Assembly: GCF_900107275.1 (NCBI RefSeq)
Contig: NZ_FNPI01000016.1
Coordinates: forward strand, 62,001-126,000
From: Evansella caseinilytica
GTDB taxonomy: Bacteria; Bacillota; Bacilli; Bacillales; Salisediminibacteriaceae
Direction of reading: 5' to 3'
DNA: 64,000 nucleotides
Part shown: positions 35,610 to 46,072 of the stretch, in pieces
Position numbering within the stretch: position 1 is the stretch's first letter
How the letters are laid out: every line of letters begins with the position of its first letter
Position numbers and translations under genes: made by a program
The notes under the pieces: generated by a model
Told to the model about the DNA's origin: nothing
The model's input: only the letters and a program-made list of their open reading frames with translations
Database searches by the model: none

Positions 35610-36248
35610 TCACAGCTGCCACACCCCAATAATGATCAGCAATAATCCAGGTATAAACGAAAACCGCTGCATCCACTTCATTTCCGATAAAAACAGGCCG
35701 CTCTTCATTCCGAGACTGACAAAAACAGCGCACATCGCTGCGACGCTACCGGCGAGGATCAGCGGTGAAAAACCGATTAAAGCGGCGCCGATTCCTGCCC
35801 CGAAGGCGTCCAACGACAAGGCAAACCCGAGTAAAAACGCTTCTCTGCCGGTAATCGTTCCAGAATTATCGAGATCGGCCACCATCGGCTTCCGCAATAT
35901 TTTTATCACAATGCCTAATGTTTTCAGCTCCAGGTTGACAATTGTCTCCCGTTCTTTCTTTGTTTTCCGTTCGCTTTTTGCCGGCCGGTACACTTGATAA
36001 ATGGCCCACATACCGATAACAATCAGTATTGCCCCACCAATGGATTCTGCCGACTGTACCGAGAGATAGCGCTGCATGAGTCCGCCGATGCTCATGGCAA
36101 TCAGGATGGAGACCGCGGAGCAGCCGGCAATTAACAGCAATGAAAACAAAGGCAGCTTCATTTTTCTTAATCCGTACGTTAACCCGACACCAAAGCTGTC
36201 GATACTGACAGCAAATGCAAGAAGAAAAAGAGAAAGCCATTCCGTCAT
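35610..36248 (-). CDS. ytaF: Sporulation membrane protein YtaF
   Basis: A 212-residue MntP/YtaF-family membrane protein with six predicted spans in two repeats. Each repeat has a conserved Asp (LLAFAVSIDSFGVGLTYGLRK and LLGFALSLDAFGAGIGAALIG). An intracellular loop contains DLDNSGTITGREA. YtaF is linked to sporulation; MntP members export manganese. Start ATG at 36248 with GAAGGGG upstream. Same order mutM-ytaF-coaE as in B. subtilis. Confidence 0.88.
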   Translation of the reverse strand: MTEWLSLFLLAFAVSIDSFGVGLTYGLRKMKLPLFSLLLIAGCSAVSILIAMSIGGLMQRYLSVQSAESIGGAILIVIGMWAIYQVYRPAKSERKTKKERETIVNLELKTLGIVIKILRKPMVADLDNSGTITGREAFLLGFALSLDAFGAGIGAALIGFSPLILAGSVAAMCAVFVSLGMKSGLFLSEMKWMQRFSFIPGLLLIIIGVWQL

Positions 36249-36351
36249 TGGTACGAGCCCCTTCCATCTTTGATAAGATAGTATATGGGAACTGCCTTTC
36301 CAATGTACGTGAAATTCCCTTGAAGTGGTTGATTTTAACATATAAACGTAC

Positions 36352-37182
36352 TCATCCTATTTTTTGACAGGACGGACAGATATGCGTTCCGCGACCGCCG
36401 ACGACAGTGCGGATGATTTCCGTGCCGCACGCCTTGCATGCCTCTCCCTGACGGCCGTAAACAAACAATGTCTGTTGAAACATTCCCATCTCCCCTTGAC
36501 CGTTCACATACGATTTTATCGATGATCCTCCCATATCCACCGCTTCTGTCAACGTGGCGATGATGCTGCGATGAAGGCGTTGGAACGCTTCCTCGTTCAG
36601 TTGTTTCCCGAAGCTTTCCGGGTGCAGCTTTGCTCGGAACAGCGCTTCATCCACATAGATATTCCCAAGCCCGGTAATCAGCTTTTGGTCCAGCAATGCC
36701 GGCTTCAATTTTCTTGATGTTTTCATTAGCAGTTTCGTCAAACGCTTCGCCGTAAACTCAGGAGAAAACGGTTCAACACCTAATTGCGAGAGCGGCAGGC
36801 GGTTCATCTCCTCCCCTTTCGGAAACAAATGCATTGTGCCGAATTTACGGACATCGCGATAGCGGAGCTCTTTGCCGCTTTCAAAAAGAAATCGTACATG
36901 AGTATGTTTATCTGGCGCTTCTTCCGGATGAAACATGCCGTAGCGGCCTTCCATTCTTAAATGGGACACCAGAGCATCCTCGTCCAAGTGAAAGATAAGG
37001 AATTTTCCCCGGCGCTGAATTTCATAAAACGTTTGCCCAAGCAGCCGGTGTCGAAACGCTTCCGCATCATCAGGCTGCTTGATCATTTTTGGCCATGTGA
37101 TTGTGACATCCTTGATTTGTTCATTCTTAATCAGTTGTTGCAATGTACTTTTTACCGTTTCTACCTCCGGCAATTCCGGCAT
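36352..37182 (-). CDS. mutM: Formamidopyrimidine-DNA glycosylase
   Basis: Excises 8-oxoguanine and formamidopyrimidines and nicks the strand. The 276 residues start MPELPEVETV with catalytic P2 and E3, have LITGLGNIYVDEALFRAKLHPE, and end in a four-Cys zinc finger CKACG..I.R..V.GRGTHICPSCQ. ATG follows AGGTGAC. It lies 68 bases after polA. Confidence 0.97.
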   Translation of the reverse strand: MPELPEVETVKSTLQQLIKNEQIKDVTITWPKMIKQPDDAEAFRHRLLGQTFYEIQRRGKFLIFHLDEDALVSHLRMEGRYGMFHPEEAPDKHTHVRFLFESGKELRYRDVRKFGTMHLFPKGEEMNRLPLSQLGVEPFSPEFTAKRLTKLLMKTSRKLKPALLDQKLITGLGNIYVDEALFRAKLHPESFGKQLNEEAFQRLHRSIIATLTEAVDMGGSSIKSYVNGQGEMGMFQQTLFVYGRQGEACKACGTEIIRTVVGGRGTHICPSCQKIG

Positions 37183-37250
37183 GTAAAGTCACCTCGTTTT
37201 CCCCTGTCTGGTTCTTTGCTGTATACACGATTCCAGTTAATAATGCGCCG

Positions 37251-39890
37251 TTATTTCGCATCGTACCATGTATTTCCGTATTCCACATCCACTTTTAATG
37301 GCACATCGAGCTTGACGGCATTCTCCATCACTTCCGTAACAAGCTTTTTCATCGCCTCCAGCTCCTGTTCCACCACGTCGAAAATCAGTTCATCATGCAC
37401 CTGTAGGAGCATTTTCGATTGCAGCTTAGCCTGTTCCATTTCCCTGCCCATATCAACCATCGCTTTTTTGATGATATCCGCCGCGCTTCCCTGAATCGGT
37501 GTATTCATCGCCGTGCGTTCAGCAAAGCTCCGCAGGTTGAAATTCCTGCTCGAGATATCGGGAAGGTACCTGCGTCTTTGCAGCATCGTCGTCACATAGC
37601 CGTTTTCTTTGGCGGTTTTCACGATGTTTTCCATGTATGCTTTGACACCGGGGAAGCTTTCCAAATAACGGTCGATAAACACCCTGGCGTCTTTTCTCGT
37701 TATGTCGAGGTTTTGCGACAGCCCGTAATCGCTGATTCCGTAAACAATGCCGAAGTTGACTGCCTTTGCCGTCCGCCGCATCTGGCCTGTCACATCCTCC
37801 TTGCTCACATGAAACACATCCATCGCTGTTTTTGTATGGATATCCATATCGCTGTTAAATGCTTCGATCAGATTCTCATCCTGCGATATATGCGCCAGTA
37901 CACGCAGCTCAATTTGTGAGTAGTCCGCCGCCAAAATAAACGCCTTTTCTTCCCGTTTCGGATCAGGAATGAAGGCATGGCGAATTTTCCGGCCTTCTTC
38001 CAGGCGGATCGGAATGTTTTGCAAGTTCGGCTCCGTGGAACTTAACCGGCCTGTTTGTGTAAGCGCCTGATGAAAAATCGTGTGAATTTTTCCTGTCTTA
38101 TGATGAATCACTTTTAACAAGCCTTCTATATATGTGGAATTCAGTTTTCCAAGCTGACGGTAATGCAGAATTTTTTCCACGATTTCGTGCTGATCCTGAA
38201 GCTTTTCCAGAACATCTGCGGATGTGGAATAGCCCGTCTTTGTTTTCTTCATCACCGGCAGGTTCAACTTGTCAAACAAGATTTCCCCGAGTTGCTTCGG
38301 TGAATTGATATTAAAGCTGACTCCCGCCAAAGCGTGAATGTCCTTTTCCGTTTGGGCAATTTTCTCGGTAAGTATCTTGCCCATTTCCACCAGCTCGTTT
38401 TTATCCACAGCAATGCCGTTCATTTCCATCTGACCTAAAATGATCGATAGCGGCATTTCCAGCTCTTTGAACAGCTCATATTGTTCGTTGTCTTGTAGCG
38501 CCTGCTCCAAATCTGCTTTCAATGCATTGACGGCAACCGCTTTTCGGATCAGATGCTGAGCGAGTTCAGCTTCAGCAGGGACTTGTCTCTTTTTTCCTTT
38601 TCCGTAAACAACTTCATCACTCTGCACATTCAACCCTTGCTTGCGTTTAGAAATATCGGCCATTTCATGCGAGCCTGCCGACGGATCGATGATGTATGAT
38701 GCTATCTGCACATCAAATGTTACGCCTCGCAAGTTGATATGTTGCCAGCCTAATGCAACGACAGACCTTTTGGCATTGAAAATCCATTTTTCCTGTGTTC
38801 CGTCCATTGCCCATTCTTTGAATACAGGGCTGCCCAATGCTGTTTTTGTCGGAATGTAATAATTTCCTTTCGCGTTAACAATCGCAAAGCCGAGAATATC
38901 GGCCTGATGATAGTTCTCGTCGATCACTTCCACCACCACTGCCGAAGGGCTGATAAACATGCTTTCTTCCACGGTGTCGACAATCGTCACATCGAGATCG
39001 GCTACGACTTCCGCCTCCTGTTCGCTTTCCACCCCGAGTCGGTCAATGAGGGAGTGAAATTCCAGTTCTTTAAATAGCGAAAGGAGCTGTTTTTCATCCG
39101 GCGACGTCAGCATCATTTCGTCAAAGCTTTTTTTCACCGGGGCATTCACTTCGATCGTCGCCAGCTGCTTGCTCATAAATGCCGCTTCTTTATTGGCTTC
39201 CAGCTTTTCTTTTAATTTTTTGCCGGTTATGCTGTCCAATGATTCGTAAACGCCTTCCACCGACTGGAAATCCTTCAGGAGCTTCAAGGCTGTTTTTTCC
39301 CCGACTCCCGGCACTCCAGGGATATTATCTGACGGATCTCCCATCAGCCCTTTCATGTCGATGATTTGCAATGGGGTAATTCCGTATTTCTCATCGACCT
39401 TAGCCGTATCAAACGTTTCGACGTTGGTGATTCCCTTTCTCGTCAATGAGACATGAATATTCTCGGAAACAAGCTGCAGCAGGTCTTTGTCGCCGCTGTA
39501 GATTTTGACATGCCAGTCATCGGCAGCCGCCTTCTTGGACAGGGTACCGATAATATCGTCCGCTTCGTAATTCTCGACCTCATAATAAGAAATATGAAAC
39601 GCCTCCAGAAGATCTCTCATAACTGGCAACTGCTCCGCAAGTTCCGAAGGTGTTTTTTCCCGCTTTCCTTTGTACGCTTTATATGTATTGTGCCTGAAGG
39701 TTGTCTTTCCGGCATCGAAAGCAACGAGCAGATGTGTCGGCTTTTCTTCCTCCAGGATTTTCAGCAGCATCGTTGTAAAACCGTAAATTGCGTTTGTATA
39801 TACTCCCTTTTCGTTGTTCAACAGGGGTAATGCAAAAAATGCCCGGTATGCAATACTGTTCCCGTCTACTAATACGAGCTTTTTACTCAC
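37251..39890 (-). CDS. polA: DNA polymerase I
   Basis: Gap filling and primer removal. Residues 1-290 are the 5'-3' exonuclease (LVLVDGNSIAYRAFF, FDAGKTTFRH, YEADDIIGTLSK, GDPSDNIPGVPGVGEKTA). Residues 300-480 are the degenerate 3'-5' exonuclease. Residues 480-879 are the polymerase (LSSTEPNLQNIPIR, ADYSQIELRVLAH, RRTAKAVNFGIVYG, LLQVHDELIFDV). The GTG at 39890 (MSKKLVLVDG) has GAGGTG upstream and is preferred to the GTG at 39899. It follows phoPR as in Bacillus. Confidence 0.97.
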   Translation of the reverse strand: MSKKLVLVDGNSIAYRAFFALPLLNNEKGVYTNAIYGFTTMLLKILEEEKPTHLLVAFDAGKTTFRHNTYKAYKGKREKTPSELAEQLPVMRDLLEAFHISYYEVENYEADDIIGTLSKKAAADDWHVKIYSGDKDLLQLVSENIHVSLTRKGITNVETFDTAKVDEKYGITPLQIIDMKGLMGDPSDNIPGVPGVGEKTALKLLKDFQSVEGVYESLDSITGKKLKEKLEANKEAAFMSKQLATIEVNAPVKKSFDEMMLTSPDEKQLLSLFKELEFHSLIDRLGVESEQEAEVVADLDVTIVDTVEESMFISPSAVVVEVIDENYHQADILGFAIVNAKGNYYIPTKTALGSPVFKEWAMDGTQEKWIFNAKRSVVALGWQHINLRGVTFDVQIASYIIDPSAGSHEMADISKRKQGLNVQSDEVVYGKGKKRQVPAEAELAQHLIRKAVAVNALKADLEQALQDNEQYELFKELEMPLSIILGQMEMNGIAVDKNELVEMGKILTEKIAQTEKDIHALAGVSFNINSPKQLGEILFDKLNLPVMKKTKTGYSTSADVLEKLQDQHEIVEKILHYRQLGKLNSTYIEGLLKVIHHKTGKIHTIFHQALTQTGRLSSTEPNLQNIPIRLEEGRKIRHAFIPDPKREEKAFILAADYSQIELRVLAHISQDENLIEAFNSDMDIHTKTAMDVFHVSKEDVTGQMRRTAKAVNFGIVYGISDYGLSQNLDITRKDARVFIDRYLESFPGVKAYMENIVKTAKENGYVTTMLQRRRYLPDISSRNFNLRSFAERTAMNTPIQGSAADIIKKAMVDMGREMEQAKLQSKMLLQVHDELIFDVVEQELEAMKKLVTEVMENAVKLDVPLKVDVEYGNTWYDAK

Positions 39891-40020
39891 ATCAAACACC
39901 TCATTTTCTAAATAAATATCCGCTTTATTAGAATTCTCTATAAGCTTGTTTTACTTATTTTATCATGAAAAGATCTGCGAACAAACATACGACCCTCCGG
40001 AATGTTGTTCACAAAAAATT

Positions 40021-40064
40021 CGGGGACCTGGGGTGTGAACAAATGTTCACACCCCAGGTCCCCG
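40021..40064 (-). terminator. 20-bp perfect-stem hairpin between phoR and polA
   Basis: CGGGGACCTGGGGTGTGAAC and its exact complement flank a 4-base loop. On the minus strand it is followed by AATTTTTTG. It should stop transcripts from phoPR. No gene in 39891-40219 otherwise. Confidence 0.85.
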
Positions 40065-40219
40065 AAAAAAGATCCAAAAAAATAAAAAATGGAACGAATG
40101 TGTCTGGGCGACACGTTCGTTCCTCTATTGGGGATGTAAAGCGTTACACTGTAACTATAATAAATGAATGTAAAACCACGTTAAATTCCATGTTAATTTT
40201 TTGTAAAGCTGATTTATTT

Positions 40220-42022
40220 TTATTGCTTTGACACTGGCTTATTTGCTTCCTCCCCATTGGAAGCAGGAAACTCTTTATAAAAGGCGAGTCGGAATGTCGT
40301 CCCCTTCCCAACTTCGCTGTCAACTGTCATCCTTGCTTTTTGAGCTTCCGCGATATGCTTTACTATCGCCAGACCAAGCCCAGTTCCTCCAGAATTTCTG
40401 CTGCGTGCTCGGTCAACCCGATAAAAACGTTCAAATATTCTCGGTAATTCCTTCTTGCTGATGCCAATTCCGGTATCCTGTATCTCCAATACGACGGTTT
40501 CCGCCTGCTCTTTAATCCTGACGGTCACTTCTCCGCCGTCTGGCGTGTACATGATCGCATTATTGATGAGATTGATAAGCAATTGCTTCAGACGATGGGT
40601 ATCTCCTTCGATTCTCCCTGTCCCGCTGACTTTTTTTCTTAAAGAAATGCTCTTTTTGGAGGCCTTCTTCTGGAGCATCATAAAGACTTCGTCCACAATC
40701 ACTTCCAGCTCTGTCTCGGCAAGCTGCAAGCGGAATTGCTCCCCTTCGATTTTTGAAAGCTCCAGCAAGTCATATATAAGACTTTCCAGCCTTTCCGATT
40801 CATTGGCAATAATCGTTAAAAATTTTTTTCGCAATTCCTCATCGTCCATTGCTCCTGCAAGCAGCGTTTCTGTGAATCCCTTTAAGGACGTTACCGGCGT
40901 CTTCAACTCATGGGACACATTCGCTACGAAATCTCTTCGCGTCTTCTCCAGCTTCTTCAGCTCGGTAATGTCGTGAAAAACAAGAACAACGCCCTTCAAC
41001 TGCTGGTCATTGCCGATAATGGGCGCGGCATTGACATCGAAATGACGGATTTCAATCTCCATCCGCAAAGCCAGCTGGCTTCTTTTCCGGTTTTCCGTCA
41101 ATAAAATTTCCTGAATCAATTTAATGACGTCTTTATGTTTAATCACCTGGTAGTACAGCTTATTCAGCCATAAGTCGGTATCTTCCTGAAAAATGTCCTT
41201 GCACGAACGATTGACAAGCGTGATATCTCCTTTGGCGTTAATGAGAATAAGGCCGCTGCCCATATTTTCTATCAGCGTTTCCAGCCGCTCCTGCTGCACT
41301 TCGTACGTTCGCGATATTTGCTCCAGGTTTTCCGCCAGAATATTCAACGACTCGTTGAGCTGCCCCGTTTCACCTGGCAGCCCCTCATATGTACGCGCTG
41401 AAAAATTCCCCCGTGCCAATTGGGTAGCAACTCTTCTGGCGTCTTCTATCGGAGTAATGATCTGATTGGTCAATTTCGACGTAAAAAAAACGATGATAAC
41501 AAAGGCGACAAAAAAACAGACGAACAGCAGCATCCAGATGTTTTGATAAATATCCGTCAGCTGCTCCACCGGCATTCCAAGGCGCAAAAAGCCCACCTGT
41601 TCATCGTTTTGATAAAAGGGGACTGCGTAATACAGCAGCGTCTGTTCCATTGTAATGCTGTACCGGATTTCTTGTCCCGTCCCGCTTTGAACCGCAGCGG
41701 CGATTTCAGGACGATGCAAATGGTTGTCCATTGCCAGCGGATCGGCATCCGTATCTCCCAGAACAGCACCTTCCATGTCGAGCATCGTGATCCGGATATC
41801 GAGGAGATCCGCCAGCTGATTCATTCTATCCCGTAGGGCGGACAAATTCTCCGCCTCTGTCAAATACGCTGCTACCACATCGGTTTCCTTCATGACACGG
41901 TCATTTAATCGTTCCAGATAAAATTCCTTAAATACCGGGCCCAATATCGCCCCTAATGATGCAAGTACAAAAAGTACGATCAATGCAAGCGGAAAAATCA
42001 GTCTCGAACGATAGCTGCTCAT
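40220..42022 (-). CDS. phoR: Phosphate sensor kinase PhoR
   Basis: Membrane histidine kinase that phosphorylates PhoP when phosphate is short. The 600 residues: first membrane span (9-31), extracytoplasmic PAS-like domain (about 35-150), second span (about 160-182), HAMP, cytoplasmic PAS (about 240-350, IENMGSGLILINAKGDI), H-box RRDFVANVSHELKTPVTSL, N-box LINLINNAIMYT, ERFYRVDRARSRNSGGTGLGLAIVKH. It begins 1 base after phoP ends, so the two are coupled. Confidence 0.95.
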   Translation of the reverse strand: MSSYRSRLIFPLALIVLFVLASLGAILGPVFKEFYLERLNDRVMKETDVVAAYLTEAENLSALRDRMNQLADLLDIRITMLDMEGAVLGDTDADPLAMDNHLHRPEIAAAVQSGTGQEIRYSITMEQTLLYYAVPFYQNDEQVGFLRLGMPVEQLTDIYQNIWMLLFVCFFVAFVIIVFFTSKLTNQIITPIEDARRVATQLARGNFSARTYEGLPGETGQLNESLNILAENLEQISRTYEVQQERLETLIENMGSGLILINAKGDITLVNRSCKDIFQEDTDLWLNKLYYQVIKHKDVIKLIQEILLTENRKRSQLALRMEIEIRHFDVNAAPIIGNDQQLKGVVLVFHDITELKKLEKTRRDFVANVSHELKTPVTSLKGFTETLLAGAMDDEELRKKFLTIIANESERLESLIYDLLELSKIEGEQFRLQLAETELEVIVDEVFMMLQKKASKKSISLRKKVSGTGRIEGDTHRLKQLLINLINNAIMYTPDGGEVTVRIKEQAETVVLEIQDTGIGISKKELPRIFERFYRVDRARSRNSGGTGLGLAIVKHIAEAQKARMTVDSEVGKGTTFRLAFYKEFPASNGEEANKPVSKQ

Positions 42023-42023
42023 G

Positions 42024-42728
42024 CTATTGCGGCGCCTCCAATTTATAGCCTAGACCGCGGATTGTTTTGATGTAAATCGGTTTTTTCGTATTTGGCTCGA
42101 TTTTTTCCCGCAAATGGCTGACATGTACATCTACAATTCTAGTATCTCCCACAAATTCATAGTTCCATACCGCGTTCAGCAGTTGATCCCTTGTCAGTAC
42201 TCTGCCTTTGTTATTTGCTAAATAAAGCAGCAGTTCGAATTCCTTTGGTGTTAATTCTAAGGCCTCCCCTTTTAAAAACACCTCGTAGTTTTCCGGATAT
42301 ATGTCCACATCGCCGATGGCGATTTTTTCCGGAGCCGTTTCTTCTTTTTCTGCTTTCGTTGAATGGGACCTGCGTAAAATTGCCCGGACTCTGGCGACAA
42401 CTTCTCTCGGACTGAACGGTTTCGTCAAATAATCATCCGCTCCTAATTCCAGCCCAAGGACTTTGTCGAATTCGTCATCCTTGGCTGTAAGCATCAAAAT
42501 CGGTGTCATCACCTTGCTTTGCCGCAGTTGCTTGCACACTTCCAGGCCATCCATCTCCGGAAGCATTAAATCGAGAATAATTAAATCAAACGCCTGATCC
42601 TTCGCTTTTTCAAAAGCAGTTTTCCCATCCATCGCCGTGGAAACATGAAATCCTCCCTGCTCCAGGTTGTATTGCAGCAATGTTACGATCGATTGTTCAT
42701 CATCGACAATTAGTATATTATAAGACAT
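42024..42728 (-). CDS. phoP: Phosphate response regulator PhoP
   Basis: OmpR-type regulator of the Pho regulon. The 234 residues have DDE at 9-11, D53 in ILDLMLPEMDG, TAKDDEFDKVLGLELGADDY and the K of LTKPFSPREV, then a winged helix (TPKEFELLLYLANNKGRVLTRDQLL, RIVDVHVSHLREKIE, KTIRGLGYKLE). The order mdh-(MaoC)-phoP-phoR-polA supports the assignment. ATG with GGGAGGTCG upstream. Confidence 0.95.
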   Translation of the reverse strand: MSYNILIVDDEQSIVTLLQYNLEQGGFHVSTAMDGKTAFEKAKDQAFDLIILDLMLPEMDGLEVCKQLRQSKVMTPILMLTAKDDEFDKVLGLELGADDYLTKPFSPREVVARVRAILRRSHSTKAEKEETAPEKIAIGDVDIYPENYEVFLKGEALELTPKEFELLLYLANNKGRVLTRDQLLNAVWNYEFVGDTRIVDVHVSHLREKIEPNTKKPIYIKTIRGLGYKLEAPQ

Positions 42729-42909
42729 TCGCGACCTCCCGCACTTCCCATCTCTTCATGGATTAATTTACGCTTTTATCCCCGAGTATCTGCTTTTTCT
42801 TTTATCTTACTATATTTTAAGCAAATGAAAAACCCAATGGGATCACCTGCGGAAAAATGTCATACTATTGTTTCCTCCATTTGATAACATGTCACAATAC
42901 AACGGCCAT

Positions 42910-43389
42910 TCAAAAATTCTCAAAGGTTCCTGCATCAAAGGTCATCGGTTTCCACGGATAAGGAGGTGCTACTTCTATTTCCCCGGAAATGACTTCCTCA
43001 TTTAACTCGTCGGCTCCTCTGACAGATAGATGAACGAGGTGGTTTGGTGCGTCAATGTTTGTAACTTCTAGACTCAAGTGTAATGTTCCATAATGATAAA
43101 GGGGCTTCGGATATGTCAAAGTCATTTTTTTAATCACACTTCCCGGTCCGGGCAGGTGCATCGACACAGCCGAGGATAAAAAGCCGTTGATCATACCGTG
43201 AGGGACAATCGGTTTTTCATAAGGAGTTCTTGAAGCGTAATCGTGCTGAATATAAATCGGATTGGAATCATCTGTGAAACCAAGATACAATAGAATTTCC
43301 TTATCTTCGATTTTCTTTGACATTTCCAGCTTTTCTCCAACCTTCAACATGTCAATGGCACGACCCAGCTTTCGCTTTTTTGCAAACAT
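42910..43389 (-). CDS. MaoC-like dehydratase-family protein
   Basis: A 159-residue hot-dog-fold protein. The hydratase motif region is YLGFTDDSNPIYIQHDYA and IVPHGMINGFLSSAVSMHLPGPGS, with the conserved Asp and His positions present. It probably acts on an acyl-CoA or related thioester; the substrate is not known. Start ATG at 43389 with GGAGGTG upstream. It sits between mdh and phoP, which are adjacent in B. subtilis. Confidence 0.82.
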   Translation of the reverse strand: MFAKKRKLGRAIDMLKVGEKLEMSKKIEDKEILLYLGFTDDSNPIYIQHDYASRTPYEKPIVPHGMINGFLSSAVSMHLPGPGSVIKKMTLTYPKPLYHYGTLHLSLEVTNIDAPNHLVHLSVRGADELNEEVISGEIEVAPPYPWKPMTFDAGTFENF

Positions 43390-43497
43390 TTCAACACCTC
43401 CTAATGTCCAAATAAAAAAGACAGCGCTTACATCTTTCTGGAAAAATAAAGTGGAATTTCCCTGTTTTCCTGGCAATGAAACAGCAACGTTGTTCAA

Positions 43498-43525
43498 GAA
43501 ATCCGGTTCAATGAACCGGATTTCT
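43498..43525. terminator. Inverted repeat after mdh
   Basis: AGAAATCCGGTTCA and TGAACCGGATTTCT form a strong stem with almost no loop. The tail CTCTTTTAG favours the plus strand, but the position between mdh and the MaoC gene suggests use on the minus strand. Confidence 0.5.
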
Positions 43526-43553
43526 CTTTTAGTATTATTTTAACACAATTGAG

Positions 43554-43599
43554 AGTGTTTGTTCAAAAAGATGACAACCGAGCTTTTTGAACTAACACT
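43554..43599 (-). terminator. Repeat-type hairpin forming the mdh terminator
   Basis: AGTGTTTGTTCAAAAAG and CTTTTTGAACTAACACT are inverted around a 12-base centre. One arm begins at the mdh stop codon. The arms are the same as in the hairpins of family B repeats. Confidence 0.7.
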
Positions 43600-44534
43600 T
43601 ATAATACTTCCATGACATTTTTAACAGAATCAACGGACTTTTGCAAGGATGCTTTCTCTTCATCCGTCAGCTCCAGCTCAATGACCTTCTCGATGCCATC
43701 GCCGCCGATGATGGTAGGTACTCCCAAATAAAGATCTTCGTAACCGTACTCGCCTTCAAGGTAGGCGATTGTTGGAAGAATTCGTTTTTTATCTTTCAGG
43801 ATCGCTTCCACCATTTGGACAATCGCTGCAGCCGGTGCATAGTAAGCACTACCCGTACCAAGAAGATTGACGATCTCTCCTCCGCCTTTTCGAGTCCGCT
43901 CCACAATAGCATCCAGGCGGTCTTGCGGGATTAATTTCTCAAGCGGAATGCCTCCTGCATAAGAATACCGGAGCATCGGCACCATATCATCGCCGTGTCC
44001 ACCCAGCACAAAGCCGGTGACATCTTCTACAGACACGTTCAGCTCTTGCGCTACAAACGTTCTGAACCTTGCAGTATCAAGCACTCCCGATTGCCCGATT
44101 ACACGGTTTTTCGGAAAGCCGGATTGTTTGTAGACCGTATAAGTCATTGCATCTACCGGATTAGTTAATACGATAATATAGCAGTCCGGTGAATACTTTA
44201 CAATCTCCTTCGTAACGGTCTTCATGATTCCGGCATTCGTTGTAACAAGGTCATCACGACTCATTCCCGGTTTTCGCGGCAATCCGGCGGTGATCACCAC
44301 GATATCGGAATCAGCGGTATCCTTATAGTCGGAAGTTCCAATAATATTTGCGTCAAAACCTTGAACCGGACTGGCTTCCAGCATATCCAGCGCTTTTCCT
44401 TTTGTAGGGTTTTCCATCTGCGGGATATCAACAAGTACGATGTCTCCAAGCTCCTTTTGTGCAGCCATTAACGCCGTTGTTGTTCCTGTAAATCCTCCAC
44501 CTACAACTGTGATTTTTTTTCTTTGAATAGCCAT
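43599..44534 (-). CDS. mdh: Malate dehydrogenase
   Basis: NAD-dependent oxidation of malate to oxaloacetate. The 311 residues are LDH-like: [15 protein letters not shown] nucleotide site, [30 protein letters not shown] (substrate Arg), [25 protein letters not shown] and [12 protein letters not shown] with the catalytic His. AGGAGA precedes the ATG. Third gene of citZ-icd-mdh; a 180-base gap separates it from icd. Confidence 0.97.
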   Translation of the reverse strand: MAIQRKKITVVGGGFTGTTTALMAAQKELGDIVLVDIPQMENPTKGKALDMLEASPVQGFDANIIGTSDYKDTADSDIVVITAGLPRKPGMSRDDLVTTNAGIMKTVTKEIVKYSPDCYIIVLTNPVDAMTYTVYKQSGFPKNRVIGQSGVLDTARFRTFVAQELNVSVEDVTGFVLGGHGDDMVPMLRYSYAGGIPLEKLIPQDRLDAIVERTRKGGGEIVNLLGTGSAYYAPAAAIVQMVEAILKDKKRILPTIAYLEGEYGYEDLYLGVPTIIGGDGIEKVIELELTDEEKASLQKSVDSVKNVMEVL

Positions 44535-44713
44535 TAATAATTCTCCTCTCCATGATAATCATACAATATTTGTGATTATTTTTCAGAGGCTGTTCAAAAG
44601 GTTGTTCATTGTTTTAAACGACCTCTTTGTAAAGCACATGTACATCGCTGAAATAGCTCCGGCTTTCTCGGCCGCGCCCCACCCTCTCAGAGGATATCCG
44701 TTCAAGAGGATGT

Positions 44714-45979
44714 TTAAAGGTTGTTAATCAGTTCATCAGCAAATTCAGAACATTTTACTTCGGTCGCATTTTCCATGAGACGGGCAAAATCGTAGGTGAC
44801 CACCTTGCTGCCGATCGTTCTATCCATGGAATTTTCAATCAGATCCGCCGCTTCAACCCAACCTAAGTGTCGCAGCATCAATACTCCCGACAGTAAAACG
44901 GAAGAAGGGTTCACCTTATCAAGACCGGCATACTTCGGAGCAGTGCCGTGAGTCGCCTCAAAAATGGCATGTCCGGTATCATAATTGATGTTTGCTCCCG
45001 GTGCAATGCCGATGCCGCCGACCTGCGCAGCAAGCGCATCGGAAATATAGTCGCCATTCAAATTCATCGTAGCAACGACATCAAATTCTTTTGGACGAGT
45101 CAAGATTTGCTGCAGGAAGATATCGGCTATCGCATCTTTAATAATGATTTTCCCTTCCGCTTCCGCTGTCGCCTGCGCTTCATTCGCAGCATTGCGGCCT
45201 TTTTCTTCAGCAATGCGGTCATACTCGGCCCATGTGAAAACTTTGTCACCGAATAGTTTTTCGGCTACTTCATATCCCCAGTTTTTGAAAGCTCCCTCAG
45301 TAAATTTCATGATGTTTCCTTTATGAACGAGCGTCACGCTTTTGCGTCCGTGCTCGACGGCATACTCAATCGCCGCTTTAACAAGACGGTGTGTTCCTTC
45401 TTCTGAAACCGGCTTGATTCCGATTCCTGACGTTTCCGGAAAACGAATTTTCTTTACTCCCATTTCGTTTTGGAGGAAATCAATCAGCTTTTTCACCTCG
45501 GCGGTTCCTTGCTGATACTCAATGCCGGCATAAATATCCTCGGAATTTTCACGGAAAATAACCATGTCCGTATCTTGCGGACGCTTTACCGGAGATGGAA
45601 CGCCTTCAAACCATCTCACAGGACGCAGGCATGTGTATAAATCAAGCTCCTGACGAAGGGCAACGTTCAAAGAGCGGATTCCTCCGCCAATCGGCGTTGT
45701 TAACGGCCCTTTTATTCCGATGATATATTCGCGAATCGCATCCAATGTTTCCGCAGGAAGCCATTCCCCCGTCTGATTATACGCCTTTTCTCCCGCTAAT
45801 ACTTCTTTCCAGACAATTTTCTTCTCGCCCCCATATGACTTTTCTACAGCGGCATCGATCACTCTTGAAGCTGCCTTCCAAATATCCGGTCCGATGCCGT
45901 CGCCTTCAATAAAAGGGATAATCGGTTCATTTGGTACATTCAACACTCCGTCGGTTACTGTAATCTTTTCTCCTGCCAT
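44714..45979 (-). CDS. icd: Isocitrate dehydrogenase (NADP)
   Basis: Oxidative decarboxylation of isocitrate. The 421 residues contain [14 protein letters not shown], the phosphate-loop region [80 protein letters not shown] and [18 protein letters not shown], as in Bacillus Icd. It lies 93 bases after citZ. Confidence 0.97.
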   Translation of the reverse strand: MAGEKITVTDGVLNVPNEPIIPFIEGDGIGPDIWKAASRVIDAAVEKSYGGEKKIVWKEVLAGEKAYNQTGEWLPAETLDAIREYIIGIKGPLTTPIGGGIRSLNVALRQELDLYTCLRPVRWFEGVPSPVKRPQDTDMVIFRENSEDIYAGIEYQQGTAEVKKLIDFLQNEMGVKKIRFPETSGIGIKPVSEEGTHRLVKAAIEYAVEHGRKSVTLVHKGNIMKFTEGAFKNWGYEVAEKLFGDKVFTWAEYDRIAEEKGRNAANEAQATAEAEGKIIIKDAIADIFLQQILTRPKEFDVVATMNLNGDYISDALAAQVGGIGIAPGANINYDTGHAIFEATHGTAPKYAGLDKVNPSSVLLSGVLMLRHLGWVEAADLIENSMDRTIGSKVVTYDFARLMENATEVKCSEFADELINNL

Positions 45980-46035
45980 ACTTTTTCATACCTCCCAAAA
46001 AAATCTAATTTACTGTTTTATTTAGATCAACAGGA

Positions 46036-46061
46036 AAGGGAGTTATAAAAAATCGACTCCC
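46036..46061 (-). terminator. Small hairpin between citZ and icd
   Basis: GGGAGT and ACTCCC pair around a 12-base A/T-rich loop, with a TTTCC tail. It is weak, more likely an attenuator or RNA-stability element than a full terminator. Confidence 0.4.
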
Positions 46062-46072
46062 TGTCCCATTTT

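Noticed and set aside
40021-40064. Protein-binding operator between phoR and polA
   Set aside because: The 20-bp stem with a 4-base loop and T run is better explained as a terminator.
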